Part shown: positions 1-9,978 of the stretch, piece by piece
Layout: every line of letters starts with the position of its first letter
Position numbering within the stretch: position 1 is the first letter of the stretch
From: Carex sylvatica
Taxonomy: Eukaryota; Streptophyta; Magnoliopsida; Poales; Cyperaceae
Direction: 5' to 3'
Assembly (NCBI GenBank): GCA_964058845.1
Contig: CAXKVR010000098.1
Location: 17,501 to 81,500, forward strand
DNA length: 64,000 nucleotides
Notes under the pieces: generated by a model
Seen by the model: the letters and a program-made list of their open reading frames with translations, nothing else
Databases searched by the model: none
What the model was told of the DNA's origin: nothing
Program-made: the position numbers and the translations under genes

Positions 1-7
1 AGCTGTT

Positions 8-40
<33 letters not shown>

Positions 41-44
<4 letters not shown>

Positions 45-457
45 CTACTGTGCATTCGAATGCATATGGGCTGAAATACATATGGTCCAAATTTGACTTT
101 TCAAAATTCAAACAGTTGATCCGAACCGTTCATCTTGTTCGCCATATTAATATGTGCTTGGAGACCAAATTTTATATTTTTCTGAATTTTTTTATTATTT
201 ATTAAGTATTTTACAAAATTGTTGATCCAACGGTGGCTTAACAAAATAATAAAATCAGCAGCCACTATTGGATCAATAATTTTGTAAAATACTTAATAAA
301 TAGTAAAAAAATTCAGAAAAATATAAAATTTGGTCTCTAAGCACATATTAATATAGAGAACAAGATGAACGGTTCATATCGACTTTTTAGATTTTGAAAT
401 TTTAAATTTAAACTGTATGTATTTCAGCCCATATGCATACGAATGCACATTAGTCAC
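41..457. mobile_element. Hairpin MITE H1 beside a (TA)n tract
   Basis: The two halves are near-perfect inverted complements. The left end starts GTGACTACTGTGCATTCG and the right end finishes CGAATGCACATTAGTCAC; the axis lies near 245-260 inside GGTGGCTTAACAAAATAATA. It is preceded by a (TA)n run (11-40) and followed by a CA/CT/TA-rich run. No transposase is encoded. The combination of a foldback structure and a (TA)n target resembles the rice Micron MITEs, which sit in (TA)n microsatellites; that family assignment is inference. Confidence 0.75.
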
Positions 458-491
458 ACACACACTCTCTCTCTATCTCTATATATATAGA

Positions 492-908
492 GTGACTAAT
501 GTGCATTTGTATGCATATGAGGAGAAATACATACGGTCCAAATTTGTCTTTCTAAAATTCAAACGGTCGATCCGAACCGGTCATCTTGTTCTCCATATTA
601 ATATGTGCTTGCAGACCAAATTTTACATTTTTCTGAATTTTTTTACTATTTATTAAGTATTTTACAAAATTGTTGATCCAACGGTGGCTTAACAAAACAA
701 TAAAATCAGCAGCCACCATTGAATCAACAATTTTGTAAAATACTTAATAAATAGTAAAAAAATTCAGAAAAATGTAAAATTTGGTCTCCAAGCACATATT
801 AATATGGAGAACAAGATGAACGGTTCGGATCGACCGTTTGAATTTTGAAAAGTCTAATTTGGACCGTATGTATTTCTTTCCATATGCATACAAATGCACA
901 TTAGTCAC
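492..908. mobile_element. Hairpin MITE H2
   Basis: Same family and length as the neighbouring unit at 41-457. It begins GTGACTAATGTGCATTTG and ends CAAATGCACATTAGTCAC. Its core, around 600-780, reads TTGTTGATCCAACGGTGGC and returns as the complement. It is bounded by short TA runs. Open frames inside it on either strand are by-products of the palindrome and are not genes. Confidence 0.78.
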
Positions 909-934
909 TTTATATATATATATATATATATATA

Positions 935-1359
935 GAGGTTGGTTACTATGCTTATATAAGCATATCTCCACATATGCTTATAACTCATTTTTGTATTTTC
1001 AATGTCCAAATAGTCGATCGGAACCGTTCATCTTGTTCTCCATATTAATATGTTCTTGGAGACTAAATTTTACATTTTTCTGAATTTTTTTACTATTTAT
1101 TAAGCTAATTTGAAAATCGCTGATCCAATGGTCGCTTAACAAAACAGTAAAATCAGAAGCCACCGTTGGATCAGAGATTTTCAAATTAGCTTAATAAATA
1201 GTAAAAAAATTCAGAAAAATATAAAATTTAGTCTCCAAGAACATATTAATATGGAGAACAAGATGAACGGTTCCGATCGACCATTTGGACATTGAAAATA
1301 CAAAAATGAGTTATAAGCATATGTGGGGATATGCTTATATAAGCATAGTAGCCAACCTC
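935..1359. mobile_element. Hairpin MITE H3, variant ends
   Basis: Foldback unit with different outer arms from H1/H2: it begins GAGGTTGGTTACTATGC and ends GCATAGTAGCCAACCTC. The inner arms (LTR-unrelated text such as TTTACTATTTATTAAGC and CCGTTCATCTTGTTCTCC) are shared with the other units. (TA)n tracts flank both sides (about 910-934 and 1360-1382). Confidence 0.75.
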
Positions 1360-1380
1360 TATATATATATATATATATAT

Positions 1381-1797
1381 AGATAGGCTAATATACAATC
1401 GATTGTTCCTAGCCTCCCGTGCAACCAAGTCGTTTTCCAATTTTTAAAGTCCAAATGATCGATCCAAACCGTTAGATGTCATCTCCATATTAAAATGTGC
1501 TAGGAGACCAAATTTTATATTTTTTTGGAATTTTTTTACTATTTATTAAGCCACTTTGAAAATTGCTGATCCAACGGTGGCTTACCAAACAGTAAAAACC
1601 AGAAGCTACCGTTGGATCAGCGATTTTCAAAGTGGCTTATTGAATAGTAAACAAATTCCAAAAAATATAAAATTTGGTCTCCAAGCACATATTAATATGG
1701 ACAACAAAATGAACGGTTCGAATCGACCGTTTGAATTTTGAAAAGTCTAATTTGGACCGTATGTATTTCTCTCCATATGCATACAAATGCACATTAG

Positions 1798-1801
<4 letters not shown>
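1381..1801. mobile_element. Hairpin MITE H4, chimeric ends
   Basis: The core is inverted-repetitive as in the neighbours, but the two outer ends do not match each other. The left end (GCTAATATACAATCGATTG) is that of H5, while the right end (ATACAAATGCACATTAGTCAC minus its first base) is that of H1/H2. This suggests recombination or template switching between two subfamilies through the common core. Confidence 0.7.
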
Positions 1802-1833
<32 letters not shown>

Positions 1834-1835
<2 letters not shown>

Positions 1836-2252
1836 TATGCTAATATACAATCGATTATTCCTAGCCTCCCGTACAACCAAGTCGTTTTCTAATTTTTAAA
1901 GTCCAAATGATCGATCCAAACCGTTAGATGTCATCTCCATATTAAAATGTGCTAGGAGACCAAATTTTACATTTTTTGGAATTTATTTACTATTTATTAA
2001 GCCACTTTGAAAATCGCTGATCCAACGGTAGCTTCTGGTTTTTACTGTTTGGTAAGCCATCGTTGGATCAGCAATTTTCAAAGTGGCTTAATAAATAGTA
2101 AAAAAATTCCAAAAAATATAAAATTTGGTCTCCTAGCACATTTTAATATGGAGATGACATCTAACGGTTTGGATCGATCATTTGGACTTTAAAAATCAGA
2201 AAACAACTTGGTTGCACGGGAGGCTAGGAACAATCGATTGTATATTAGCATA

Positions 2253-2255
<3 letters not shown>
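1834..2255. mobile_element. Hairpin MITE H5
   Basis: Foldback unit beginning ATATGCTAATATACAATCG and ending CGATTGTATATTAGCATAT, with matched arms throughout and the family core around 2030-2060. It is flanked by (TA)n on the left (1802-1833) and by (CT)n(TA)n on the right. It has no coding capacity. Confidence 0.75.

Positions 2256-2307
<52 letters not shown>
2254..2307. repeat. (CT)n(TA)n microsatellite
   Basis: About ten CT units run directly into about eighteen TA units. It closes the row of (TA)n-embedded hairpin elements and is likely to vary in length between individuals. Confidence 0.9.
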
Positions 2308-2309
<2 letters not shown>

Positions 2310-3363
2310 TCTATATTATGCACCTTAAATTGAATTGGATGACAAAAAATTGTGTGGCTGAAATTTATTGATCTAAATTCGGATTGAATATGAATCCTAC
2401 AGTCAAATAATCTGTCTTTCTTTGATTAAAGACATTCTTTATATGTGTAGAAATCTAAATTTAGTTCAAATTGGACCCGCTACATGTATAGTCACACATC
2501 TTGTCACGATCTGAATCAAAAATCGTGCTGATTGAATCTCAGATGTGCAATTTTTTTCTTTGGGACGCTTGTTGCCCGTCCCCCTCCCCGATCCCTTGTT
2601 TCCAAAGAAAAAGAATGAGAAAAAAAACCTAATCGCCTCAGCCATCTCCGCCACCTCTTTCGCTCTCTCACCTGACCTATGCCGAGAATGAGAAAAAGAA
2701 ATCCGAAAGCTACTTGGCAGAGAGGAGAGACTTCTCTCTTCCCCATTTCCAATTCCAAAATCACCTTTCCAAAATCACCTTTCCAAGATCATTTATTCTC
2801 AATTATTTTGTTTTAGATGAAGGCGTGATGCTCCTACAAGCCCGACCTACCAACGGCGGTGGCCGAAGACTGGGGTGATGGCTCTGGACGGTAGACTGCT
2901 CGTGTGGCATGAACTTCGATGACGGCGAGGAGATGGTGAGTTGTGACTTCGATTTTATTTTTTGTTTTTTTCAAGTTCTTTTTTGTTCTCAGCGTAAAGA
3001 AACGCTAGCTATTGGACTGTTGGCACGGAGAAGATTAAGGCTAACGAGGAGGTACACATGACACTTTTGTTGAGAACTGGTACGAGATCATTCAAAAATG
3101 AAACAACAGTAGTGAAGATTTTTTAGGAGGAGTGTGCTAAGATGGAAACTTGTAGATTTTTGGCTGCGAAATCAGACAATTTTACTTTCTGCGATCAGGT
3201 ATGTGGATAATATTTTTTGTTTTAATTTCTTTCTTTTTGGTTATTGTTAGACTTGTGTATTTATTGTAGTATAGAGAATTTTGATAAAGGTTATTTTATT
3301 CTTGTTTTCATTAAAACGGTTAATTTATTTTCAACAGATCCATCTCAAATTTTTTGTTATCAG
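2308..3363. other. Non-coding stretch with 5'UTR-like CT-rich pieces
   Basis: No open frame with family similarity. 2630-2700 is rich in CT/CCG triplets, as in plant 5' leaders, and 2880-2940 is GC-rich and ends at a donor-like ATG|GTGAGT. This could be the remains of the first exon of the gene piece just downstream, but nothing here can be assigned. 3364 is preceded by a T-rich acceptor ending TTATCAG. Confidence 0.35.
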
Positions 3364-3655
3364 GTGCGATTATTAAGCAAGACTGACGTACTGGCCACCG
3401 CACACGACGCGCAAATGACAAACATGATCCTCATGGAAAAAAACAGCATTGTGATGGAGTTCTACCCGATGGGGTTGAAGGAGATGGCTGGCTCTAGGCA
3501 GTATGTCTTTAGGTGGCTCGCAGACTGGTCCGGGATGAGACACCAGGGAGCCTGGCGCGACAACGGGGGAGGGGGGCACGACCGTAAGGTTGGAATGCTT
3601 CACTTCATTCAAGGATTGTCAGATCGGGCACGATGCGGGTTACTTCTCTAAAAGT
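3364..3655 (+). pseudogene. GT61-family glycosyltransferase fragment
   Basis: After an acceptor-like TTATCAG, the frame reads VRLLSKTDVLATAHDAQMTN, then NSIVMEFYPMGLKEMAG and RWLADWSGMRHQGAWRD. This order matches the C-terminal catalytic part of plant GT61 enzymes (the DUF563 / EGF-domain O-GlcNAc transferase-like group). In that group a 'DVLxGxHGAGLTN' motif precedes a hydrophobic '..EFxP.GW..LAG' stretch and 'W...WSGM.H.GAWRD'. GT61 enzymes act in the Golgi on wall glycans or protein glycans. Here the glycine-rich motif has decayed (HDAQ in place of HGAG) and the tail only makes sense after a frame change near 3605 (FKDCQIGHDAGYFSK in another frame), ending at a stop. It is a broken, isolated exon. 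The family call is from recalled motifs and was not searched. Confidence 0.6.
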
Positions 3656-3659
3656 GGTA

Positions 3660-5073
3660 AAACTGTAAATTGAATGAAATTTTGGGAACTCTTTTCATTT
3701 ATTCTCCATTGAATTGATCTCTATATTTGTTGTCCCGATCATAGCCTATTTCTTTGTTTGCTGAATGGAAAAAAATCACGATCCCCAATTATGTCGTCTA
3801 TGAACATTAGAATCTAACTATCTGAAACTCATTCATAAGTCATCTCCAGTGTAAAATGTAGATCAAGTACTGACTATAAGTGAATGGTAGGTGGCATGAT
3901 TTGGATATTGGGTTAGGATCCCTATAATTAATGATTTATCCTTACAACAGTGACAAATCATGTTAAAATAATACAAATCTATACAAGTGTTTGGTGTGTT
4001 GACATCTATCATTTTTAATTATTGTTTTGAGCAAGTTATTGATTCCCAGGTGGGTGGGGACCTAATTATCGACCCGCGCCGAGCCATCTCTCACCTTCCT
4101 TCACCGTCTACACTGTGACTCTAGAGATAGAGAGAGATATGGAGAGAGAAGGGGAAGAAGGATCGTTGTCGAAGGGATGGAGTTGTGAGACAAACTGAAC
4201 AGTGGCGAAGGGATCGTCGTATGAGGATTTTCACCATTATTGTAGGTAGTTGGGGATCAAGCTATTAACGATCTCAAGAGAAAGCTCATTGTTAAACAGT
4301 AAGTTTATACCTTACAGTCCCTGATAACTTTAATTTGACCATGCTCCATGCTGGTAAAGAAATACAGACTTGGGACACAATACTGTCATCTGTGATCTAC
4401 TTGGCTTGTTTTGTGTATGCTTCAGTGTTGGTTTTTATGTAGAGGCTTAGAGCATAACTTTCAGTTTGTAGACATTAATATGAAAAATGCAGGACATAAT
4501 TTTTAAGGGTTTTGATTAAGGGTTTCAATTAAAAGTTTGTAATTTTGTGATATTAGTTCAATGTCATTTTCTGTCAAGGATTAAGGGTTCAAGTATCATT
4601 CAAAAATGGTCGTTATAAACTTTCTTGTCCCGATTCATGTTGAACAGTACAGATTGATTGTTATGGATGAATGTTATAATTTCATATTGATTTGAATTCA
4701 CTGAAGAAGAGATAAATTATTAGCATTCATACATAGCAACAACAAATGATTTCTGTGTATTATAGCTCGAAACTCTATTTTTGAAACCTTTCAATGGCTT
4801 CAGGGAAGGCCTCCTTTTAGGCTCCTATATTTTCATCAATCACCCTTTTTTCACTTTTAGAAATAATTTAAACAATTTCATTAAATTTCTCTGTTTTTAA
4901 TCACTTATTTTTGTTAAATTTCTCTGTTTTTCAGTTCGTTCCGGCAGTTTGGCTAAGAAATATGGTTGAATTACATTTTTTGTTTTGACTTCCATTTTTT
5001 ATGGATGGAATTAGTGAATATTGCACTATGATTGTAGTGTTGCACAACAATATATAAATTAGCTGGAAACCAG
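3660..5073. other. Intergenic stretch, no gene recognised
   Basis: AT-rich with no supported coding sequence. 4075-4310 contains a CT/GA-rich piece (runs of GAGAGA) ending in a possible donor AACAG|TAAGTT; it resembles a 5' leader like 2630-2940 but is not tied to a frame. The remainder looks intronic (poly-T tracts, no long ORF). Confidence 0.35.
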
Positions 5074-5393
5074 ACATTTGTTGAAGGATTTTCGAAGGTT
5101 TCTGTGGTTAAACATCTGAGAGATATAAAGGGGCATTATGTAAAGGTATGAAAGCAGGGGTAATTTTGGAATTTTTTATTATCTTTTCTGCAGGGAATAC
5201 CAATTATGATCGCTCAAAGTTTGTACCAGCACTATGTGCTCATATGCATCACTTGTGTAAGACAAATCTTCTTTTTTGTTTTCAAAGGTACTTTAACTGT
5301 CATGATTCAATGATGTACATACTAGCACCAGTGAGCTATGCTACTATTTATGGATGTTGTGATGCAATCATTGTGCTTGATGCCATTGGCAAG
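5074..5393 (+). pseudogene. TBCC-domain (TBCCD1-like) gene fragment, frameshifted
   Basis: Two exon-like blocks are separated by a GT-AG gap. Block 1 (5074-5145) reads TFVEGFSKVSVVKHLRDIKG..., then HYVK, and ends AAG|GTATGA. Block 2 (5288-5393) follows TTTTCAAAG and gives NCHDSMMYILAPVSYATIYG, then CCDAIIVLDAIGK, ending AAG|GTATGA. This matches the TBCC fold of tubulin-binding cofactor C domain proteins ('NC.DS.IYIL.P..YATV.GC.DA.IVLGAVGK'), which regulate tubulin or small GTPases. Block 2 is 106 nt, where 105 would keep frame: an extra T in the TTT at 5292-5294 puts a stop straight after VL. The following exon of the family (VEHCERV...) was not found, so this is a degraded piece. Confidence 0.65.
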
Positions 5394-7376
5394 GTATGAT
5401 ATTTTCACTTTTTTTTTTCCAAAAAGAACACCGTCAAACTCCCCTTCAATTATTTTATTATGCAAAGTTTATCAATTATGGTCTATAGTTAATTAAATCT
5501 CCCTAATGACAGATTTTTTTTAAATAAAAAGGAAGTCTAGGTATGCCTCTCCTCTCCGTCTCTCTTCTTCGCTATGATTAGCCAATTTCAGGTAATTGTC
5601 TCTATTGAAATTGTATTACTTAGATGCAAGGTCTTAATTATATACTCTATATGCCATGTCAGTTTTGGGAACCGTTTCATAAGAAATCAGAGATTATATA
5701 TCTTTTCAAGCTTACTGTTATTTTTGGTGATTCCAGCATCAATATTGCTTTTCTTGTTACAGGTACACTGATACAAATAAATTGATCAAAATTCTTAGAA
5801 GGATGAGAAATTATTTCATTTATAATTACCTGTACTAATGCATAGCTGCATACTTGTCAGAAAATACCCTATATCAAATCGCGCAACCTCTCGGCGCCAC
5901 GTTCTTGCCGCTCCTCCCGATCCTCTCCTGTGCTACCCCGGCTTCATGTTTCCAGAGAAGGTATTGATTAGTCAAGTGGTTCAATACTAAAGCTATATTG
6001 TCCAGTAAAGTGGTTCATTACTAGAGTAATTTCAAATTCGATTAGTCTTCATTGGTTCAGTACTGTAGTAGGCATGTAGGTTTTATATAAAAATCAGATT
6101 CAAAAGTATAAAATATCCATTGATTTATTTAAATTGAAGATTAAACGTGGCTTTATTCATGTACTAAAGTATTTTTGCCTTTTTTTTTGGTTGTCATAAG
6201 GTACATGCCTATTTGTAATGAATTGCTATAAACGACTAATTATTTTGTATTTTTTTTTTTTACTACTGGTAACCTACACTGATTCCATTACATGATGCTT
6301 ATATGTTGCTTAATTTTATTTTTTTTTACCACTGGGTGTGTGCCTCTTCTTTTTTTCTCAATTTTTAAGATTTGGTGCATTTAAACTTTAAACTCACTCA
6401 CCCATTTTGCCCATGTATATTTATTTGTCTGGTTGTTGTGTTGCAAGCTTCTTGCTAATTAGTGGAACAGAGGTTGGGGAGATGTAAGTTCATTTGCAAC
6501 CATTTAGTCACATAGATATAATGATAAAGACTTGACTGGTAACTTTTGAGATCAAAATATTTTCTGGCATCAGAATGCCAGAACTACTGTTACTGATATT
6601 GTGTGCATTACAAAGTGTTTCATCTCCTTGCTTTTATTTTATATGTAACAATGTATCTTTAATTTATGTATAGATTGATTGTAGAGTATGTTATAGAGGC
6701 TTCCATCCTGGAGATAAGGTGCATAGTTGCTGAGTGCAGATCAGCCTTTCACCATTTCTGTGGCGAATCTAAATTTAAACTACCTAAACGAACGATCAGC
6801 TAGGATGGTGAAATAAACAAAAAAAAGAAAAAGAAAAAGCAAGCACAAATTTGCTGGTTCAATTAGGGTCTTTTTAGAATTGTGTGATTTGATTTAGTAC
6901 CAACCTTTAATTAAATAGTCAAAGCCCAACAAAAAAGAAAAGGGGCCCAGACTAATATTTAAAATAGTCTTTAAAAATGGCTAACCGGATATAATTTCGG
7001 TTACCAACATTAAAAAATAATACATCAAATTTTGATCAAATTTTATATTCGTTAAAATTTAATCGATTGCCAGAATAGTATTGAAATATTTGATCAAAAG
7101 GATGTTGTTTCGAAGTTTAGACATAACCAATCTCGAATAAATTTGGAATCATTTTATTTTTAAGAGTCAAATAACGAAATTATATAAAATTGACATTTAT
7201 AAAGTATTATTTGGTAAAAAATATATTTATTTTAATTTTTTCATATTAATTATTGTACAAAATTTGTGGTTGTATAAATTTCTAAACTCTTTTAATTTTT
7301 TTGATTATTTTTTGAACATTTCAATTACTCTTCTAAATTATTCATTTTAAACGAACATTACTAACAAAAAAAAATT
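5394..7376. other. AT-rich non-coding stretch
   Basis: No supported gene. 5880-5960 is a short GC-rich block (CTCTCGGCGCCACGTTCTTG) ending in AAG|GTATTG that could be another stranded exon, but no family was recognised. Poly-T tracts are common, and the AT content rises towards the tandem array downstream. Confidence 0.3.
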
Positions 7377-8300
7377 CATATAGTCATTTTCTCTAAATCA
7401 AATTTTGAATCTTGGTCAAAAATCGGGACTGCTCACTAGAATTTCAAGCAATTATGACCTCTGTCAATTAATCGTTAAAACTTTACTAGACTTCAATATC
7501 TTTATTTTTGTATAAATAACACAAAAAATCCATATAGCCATTTTTTTCTAAATCGAATTTTGAATATGGTAAAAAATTGGGACTGCTCACTGGAATTTCA
7601 AGCTATTCTGACACATGTCAATTAATCGTTAAAATTGTACAAATCTGTAATATTTTTGTATAGATAAATTATGTTATCTGGAAACTAGACTTCAATATGA
7701 TATAGTGAACACAAAAATCCATGTAGCCATTTGCTCTAAATTGAATTTTGAATCTGGTCAAAAATTAGGACTGCTCACTGAAATTTCAAGTTATTCTGAC
7801 CTCTGTTAATGAATCTTTAATATTTTTGTATATAGAAATTATGTTATATGGAAACTAGACTTCATATGATATAGAGAACACAAAAATTCATGTAGCCATT
7901 TGCTCTAAATTAAATTTTGAATATGGTCAAAAATTAGGATTGCTCACTAAAATTTCAAACTATTCTGACCTCTGTCAATGAATCTTTAATATTTTTGTAT
8001 AGAGAAATTATGTTATATGGAAACTAGACTTCAATACCTTTAATTTGATATAAATAACAGAAAAATACATGTAGCCATTTGCTTAAAATTGAATTTTGAA
8101 TCTGGTCAAAAATTGAGACTGTTCACTAGATTTTAAAGCTGACATCTGTCAATTAATCGTTAAAACCATACAAATCTGTAATATCTTTGTATAGAGAAAT
8201 TAGATTATCTAGAAACTAGATTTCAATAACTTTAATATGATATAAATAACACAAAAATTAATGTATCCATTTATTCTAAATTGAGTTTTATATTAGGTCT
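7377..8300. repeat. Degenerate tandem array, unit about 150-190 bp
   Basis: The phrase CATGTAGCCATTTGCTCTAA followed by ATTGAATTTTGAATCTGGTC recurs with changes at about 7377, 7531, 7720, 7889, 8068 and 8260. Units share GGACTGCTCACTGAAATTTC, CTGACCTCTGTCAAT and GGAAACTAGACTTCAATA. Six copies with spacings of roughly 153-192 bp indicate an old satellite-like array with internal deletions. It ends just before a truncated copia element. Confidence 0.75.
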
Positions 8301-8446
8301 AAATTCGCAAATTTCCCCAAAACATGCCAAAATAGCCTAAAAACACGTTTGCGGTGAATAATTTGGAAAAATGAGTACTTTGCATACGTTTTTCACCATT
8401 TTTCGTACTAAAAAGTAGTGATTTTCGCTATATGTTTTGGCGTTAT

Positions 8447-9230
8447 CAAGGCTCGCTTCGATACTTTCTTGGGAAAGAGATAGTTTGTGGAGCAGAGGGG
8501 ATAGTCCTGTCTCAGAGGAAGTACGTGCTAGACCTTCTCATAGAAACCGAAATGTTGGGATGCAAGCCTGCAGTATCTCCAATTGACCCGAAGTTCAAGT
8601 TGAGTGTGGAAGCTGGAGAGCCAGTTGATAGTGAGAGATACCAGAGATTGATAGGCAGGTTGATATATCTGAGTCACACTCATCCCGACATATCATTTGC
8701 AGTGAGCTTGGTGAGCCGCTACATGCACGACCCTAAGAAGGATCACATGAATGTAGTGTACCAGATTCTGAGGTATCAGAGAGTTGTGCCAATAACAGGA
8801 GGTCCACATCGGGCTATTGTATATTTGTAGGGGCCAACCTAGTCTCATGGAAGAGCAAAAAGCAATCAGTGGTGGCGAGGCTGACTGCTGAGGTAGAATA
8901 CAGGGTTATGGCCTTAGGGGTCGTTAAGATGCTTTGGTTGAAAGCCCTATTGGTAGAGTTGAAGATGGACCGAGGGACCCAAATAAAGTTGTGGTGCGAC
9001 AATAAGTCATCCATAAGCATAGCCAACAATCCGGTGCAGCATGATCGGACCAAGCATATGGAGATAGGTTCTTTATCAAAGAGAAGTTGAGTAGCAGATT
9101 ACTTGAGCTAGGTCATATTGCTACTGGAGAGCAAGTGGCAGATTGTCTTACAAAGGGACTCATCTCGGTAGATTTAGCTAGGCTATGCGACAAGATGGGC
9201 TTGATCGCCCACCTTGAGGGAGAGTGTTGA
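8447..9230 (+). pseudogene. Ty1/copia RT-RNase H fragment, 5'-truncated and broken
   Basis: It starts inside the reverse transcriptase (LRYFLGKEIVCGAEGIVLSQ) and carries the copia RT tail and RNase H (NLVSWKSKKQSVVARLTAE, KLWCDNKSSISIANNPVQ), ending CDKMGLIAHLEGEC and a stop. It is close to the pol of the minus-strand copia at 9.7-23.3 kb. Damage: about 90 codons, including the first RNase H aspartate block, are deleted near 8780; there is a frame change at the deletion, and one missing base near 9065. It is followed directly by a purine-rich tract and an LTR-like start. It cannot encode a functional protein. Confidence 0.85.
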
Positions 9231-9470
9231 GATATTGTATATTTTTGTTATATGTAGTTTTGATAGGGTCATTTTGATAAAAAGGAAAATAGAGAAGTAT
9301 AGGGACTTGAATGTAAGTTGTAAAATGACTAAAATCTAAGCCCAAGAGGTTAAGGAATAAAATAACAATTCATTTTCAGATTTATGATTATATATAATCA
9401 ACTTTTTCTTTATTTGATTGGATATTATTAAAAAAATATCACATCGAACCTAAGGACAAAAAACTGTATC
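9225..9470 (+). mobile_element. Probable 3' LTR start of the truncated copia
   Basis: TGTTGAGATATTGTATAT follows GAGGGAGAG, a polypurine tract, at the end of the RNase H frame, as in the copia downstream where the LTR also begins TGTTGAGAT. The rest of the sequence differs from the 164-bp LTRs there, so this is a related but separate subfamily. The right edge given is a guess because no second LTR or TSD could be found. Confidence 0.5.
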
Positions 9471-9738
9471 ATCACTTCCCGGAATATACCCTTTAATGGT
9501 TTGGTGTTGTGATTATATGCATCGAGAAGGTTTTGTGCCTGTTGCAAATTCAAAAATTAAAAAAAGTCCAATATTCTTTTGTAAACATTGTAAAATGTCA
9601 TTTGTAACTGCCAAAAAGCAATGTTCTTTAAACAAAAGAAGATAACAACTATACGAACTTGGTTTTCAAACAATATAAGTTGGTAAATTTAGTATAACCC
9701 AAATAAATGGTGATCAACATCTTTCTCCCAAATAATAT
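9471..9738. other. Left flank of the outer copia
   Basis: AT-rich non-coding DNA that ends in the TSD AATAT (9734-9738). With the outer copia removed it would join 23342 onward, i.e. it would lie in an intron 3' of the PRL1 exons on the minus strand. No exon is visible in it. Confidence 0.5.
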
Positions 9739-9902
9739 AATAGAAAAAAGGTTCAAAATGAATTGTATTGATTACTTTCGTCTTTTGGGCCTATATAGGC
9801 GTTACATATTTCATCCGTAACCCTACGGTTCTCTATAATCTCATTCTTACCAATATAACCCTATAATACTATTAATGCCATAAACATACATAAATCTCAA
9901 CA
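9739..9902 (-). repeat. 3' LTR of outer copia (164 bp)
   Basis: It matches 23178-23341 over the full length with five mismatches seen by eye. The minus-strand start is TGTTGAGATTTATG. The inner edge abuts the C-rich complement of the polypurine tract (CTCCCCCTC). Confidence 0.93.
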
Positions 9903-9978
9903 CTCCCCCTCAAGATGGGCAAAAGATATCCATCAAGCCCATCTTGTCACAAAACCTATCTAGATCTATTGAGCTAAG

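Noticed and set aside
417..2192. Open frames of 60-80 codons rich in Tyr/Ile on both strands
   Set aside because: They are readings of the inverted arms of the hairpin MITEs and of (TA)n tracts; the same peptides recur on opposite strands.
2466..2764. Minus-strand frames of 62 and 82 codons
   Set aside because: Low-complexity pyrimidine-rich DNA, two overlapping frames, no family similarity.
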